From contig CAITYI010000126.1 in assembly GCA_903896585.1 (NCBI GenBank), positions 1-15,636 on the forward strand: 15,636 nucleotides of DNA, written 5' to 3'. The translations under genes were made by a program, and so were the position numbers. Below, piece after piece: positions 15,315 through 15,636 of the stretch. The first letter of the stretch is position 1; every line of letters begins with the position of its first letter. The notes beneath the pieces are model-generated. The model worked only from the letters and a program-made list of their open reading frames with translations. It was not told the origin of the DNA and did no database searches. The stretch is from an uncultured bacterium. GTDB taxonomy: Bacteria; Actinomycetota; Actinomycetes; S36-B12.

Positions 15315-15320
15315 AGGTTA
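15315..15320 (-). promoter_or_regulatory. Possible -10 element for the DUF2237 gene
   Basis: TAACCT on the minus strand ends exactly six bases before the GTG start. It is the same hexamer and spacing as before the Fe-S reductase gene on the other strand. It fits TANNNT and a leaderless start. No -35 is evident. Confidence 0.35.
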
Positions 15321-15378
15321 GCGTGATTTATTCACTAAGCGCTGGTGGATCGGGGTTGTTGTTGCCGTTGCGAGGTAC

Positions 15379-15636
15379 TTACTTCACCAATATTTTTCCC
15401 TGCTGCCACATTCGCACAGCCTTGGTCCGTGGATTGAAATCACTGTCATTGCCCAAGCCCAAAACTGTGAACGTCCGTTGGACCAAGGCCTCTGTCGCGC
15501 GGACAGATTTCCCTCGCTTCTTGGCGATCGCGGTATTTGTGTAGCCCTCGGCGATCAACAACAGAATCTCACCCTGTGCTTTGCTGATCAGAATTTGATC
15601 CCCCGTGATTGATTGGCGCTGCGTTGTTCCAGCGGA
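15379..15636 (-). CDS. LuxR-type helix-turn-helix regulator (5'-truncated)
   Basis: The C-terminal 85 residues of a regulator whose start lies beyond the window. The frame is open from base 15636 to a TAA at 15379-15381. The visible part is a LuxR/GerE DNA-binding domain: ISKAQGEILLLIAEGYTNTA, then IAKKRGKSVRATEALVQRTF and VLGL, matching the four-helix pattern of the family. It is followed by about 25 tail residues ending KILVK. The recognition helix ATEALVQRTF differs from the common TVExHVxxIF pattern. The N-terminal half (response-regulator receiver or other sensor) is not visible, so the signal cannot be named. A 70-bp gap (15309-15378) with no clear terminator separates it from the DUF2237 gene, which follows on the same strand. 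Confidence 0.8.
   Translation of the reverse strand, partial: SAGTTQRQSITGDQILISKAQGEILLLIAEGYTNTAIAKKRGKSVRATEALVQRTFTVLGLGNDSDFNPRTKAVRMWQQGKILVK

Noticed and set aside
15309..15378. Terminator after the LuxR-type gene
   Set aside because: Only a 4-bp GTGA/TCAC hairpin near 15323-15335, with no T tract; too weak to call.
1..15636. CRISPR array, tRNA, rRNA, insertion sequence or defence island
   Set aside because: No regularly spaced repeats, transposase motifs, tRNA-like cloverleaf or known defence genes were seen by eye. The genes are ordinary core functions.

Overview
The window looks like a compact actinobacterial chromosome segment of roughly even base composition. Three things point to Actinobacteria. 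The heat-shock genes run dnaK-grpE-dnaJ-hspR-clpB, with a MerR-type HspR repressor and a matching HAIR-like operator. A membrane-anchored Fe-S protein of the mycobacterial Rv0338c type is present. The DapC and Dcd sequences closely resemble mycobacterial proteins. Very short spacers, 4-bp start/stop overlaps and tail-to-tail overlaps between convergent genes suggest a streamlined genome, possibly a planktonic actinobacterium. That last placement is inference only.

Layout. Bases 1-549 hold the 3' part of an aminotransferase of the DapC type (lysine/diaminopimelate synthesis). Its end overlaps by 56 bp the end of clpB, the last gene of a minus-strand chaperone operon that reads dnaK (7084), grpE, dnaJ, hspR, clpB (494). 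Adjacent genes in the operon overlap by 4 bp or lie 3 or 56 bp apart. The 291-bp region 7085-7375 upstream of dnaK carries an inverted repeat matching the HAIR site (TGAGT-N7-ACTCA), a candidate promoter and a leader palindrome. This fits an HspR autoregulatory loop.

On the plus strand, 7376-9580 encodes a five-helix membrane protein fused to two 4Fe-4S motifs and two CCG (heterodisulfide-reductase-like) domains. A possible 45-residue small protein follows at 9613-9750. A minus-strand group then holds a purine-type phosphoribosyltransferase, dCTP deaminase and a PAS-AraC transcription regulator. The regulator stands head-to-head, about 35 bp away, with putA (11646-14933), the bifunctional proline-catabolic enzyme, and is a natural candidate for its regulator. 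putA overlaps a convergent DUF2237 gene. The window ends in the 3' part of a LuxR-type regulator.

As a whole this is mostly well-understood core metabolism and proteostasis. I see no mobile element, CRISPR array, tRNA, rRNA or defence system. The points most worth a second look are the HspR operator and leader structure, the probable leaderless starts, the 45-residue ORF, and the PAS-AraC/putA pair.
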